Shown here one piece after another: positions 4,871 through 5,117 of a stretch of DNA of 5,117 nt. The stretch comes from an uncultured Eubacteriales bacterium. GTDB taxonomy: Bacteria > Bacillota > Clostridia > Oscillospirales > CAG-382. The notes beneath the pieces are model-generated. The model was given only the letters and a program-made list of their open reading frames with translations, was not told where the DNA came from and searched no databases. The stretch covers positions 1 through 5,117 of the forward strand of contig CAKSCN010000162.1 in assembly GCA_934444485.1 (NCBI GenBank), written 5' to 3'. Each line of letters starts with the position of its first letter. Within the stretch, counting starts at the first letter, position 1. The translations under genes and the position numbers were made by a program.

Positions 4871-5117
4871 ATGATACAGAAACCAAAAGGCACGCTCGAC
4901 ATACTGCCCGAGGAGACGGCGCTGTGGCACTTTGCCGAGAACATAATGAGAGAAAAAGCAAGGCTCTTCGGCTTTGAGGAGATACGCTTCCCGACCTTTG
5001 AGCTTACGTCGCTCTTCAAAAGAGGCGTCGGAGGAACGACGGACATCGTGCAGAAGGAAATGTTCACCCTCTCAGACCGTGACGACACCGAGTACTGCCT
5101 CAGACCCGAGGGTACGG
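4871..5117 (+). CDS. hisS: Histidyl-tRNA synthetase, N-terminal 82 residues (3' end beyond window)
   Basis: This class II aminoacyl-tRNA synthetase charges tRNA-His with histidine using ATP in the cytosol, and is essential for translation. The 82 visible residues match the HisRS N-terminus throughout. KPKGTLDILPEE (4-15) corresponds to the usual opening G-xx-D-xxP segment. FGFEEIRFPTFE (33-44) is class II motif 1 with the invariant Pro41. FKRGVGGTTDIVQKEMF (49-65) is the characteristic HisRS loop. LRPEGT (77-82) begins the histidine/ATP pocket, with the glutamate that contacts the histidine amino group. The gene runs off the right edge; full-length proteins are about 420 aa. The ATG at 4871 is chosen on ribosome binding site spacing. 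HisZ, the HisRS paralogue of histidine biosynthesis, is less likely because the RGVG...DIVQKEM and LRPEGT motifs are of the synthetase type. Confidence 0.96.
   Translation, partial: MIQKPKGTLDILPEETALWHFAENIMREKARLFGFEEIRFPTFELTSLFKRGVGGTTDIVQKEMFTLSDRDDTEYCLRPEGT

Noticed and set aside
4783..5088. Minus-strand 101-codon frame
   Set aside because: It is antisense to hisS, which has unmistakable motifs, and it runs through the hisS promoter.

Overview
The window looks like chromosomal DNA of a low-to-moderate GC member of the Bacillota, most likely a gut-type clostridium of the Ruminococcaceae/Oscillospiraceae sort. This placement is an inference. It rests on strong AGGAGG-type ribosome binding sites, near-consensus sigma-A promoters with 17-bp spacers, a YtvI-type sporulation membrane protein, and a coding style rich in CTC, ATA and AGA codons. 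There are no rRNA or tRNA genes, insertion sequences, CRISPR arrays or phage genes.

Layout, left to right. Minus strand: the first 222 codons of a Gfo/Idh/MocA-family oxidoreductase (running off the left edge), preceded by its own promoter and a 5'-leader hairpin. Upstream of it on the same strand is a complete ytvI-like gene of the AI-2E transporter superfamily. Next comes a 519-bp intergenic region with a GC-rich island inside otherwise AT-rich DNA, and a strong plus-strand promoter about 170 nt ahead of the next gene. Plus strand: a 272-aa protein with the fold signature of ComEC-like metallo-beta-lactamases but with most metal ligands replaced. It converges on a minus-strand histidine phosphatase, and each of the two genes has its own intrinsic terminator in the 112-bp gap. 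Further right on the minus strand is a 118-aa protein of unknown function with distinctly different codon use. It is preceded by a possible short basic leader ORF that overlaps its start as ATGA. Last, on the plus strand, is the start of hisS (histidyl-tRNA synthetase) behind a perfect-consensus promoter.

The genes do not form an obvious operon or pathway. The window is mostly single-gene transcription units with frequent strand switches, which is ordinary chromosomal housekeeping territory. The points most worth a second look are the ligand-depleted MBL-fold protein with its long leader, the compositionally odd 118-aa gene with its leader ORF and hairpin, and the GC-rich intergenic island. 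I see no convincing evidence of a novel multi-gene system.
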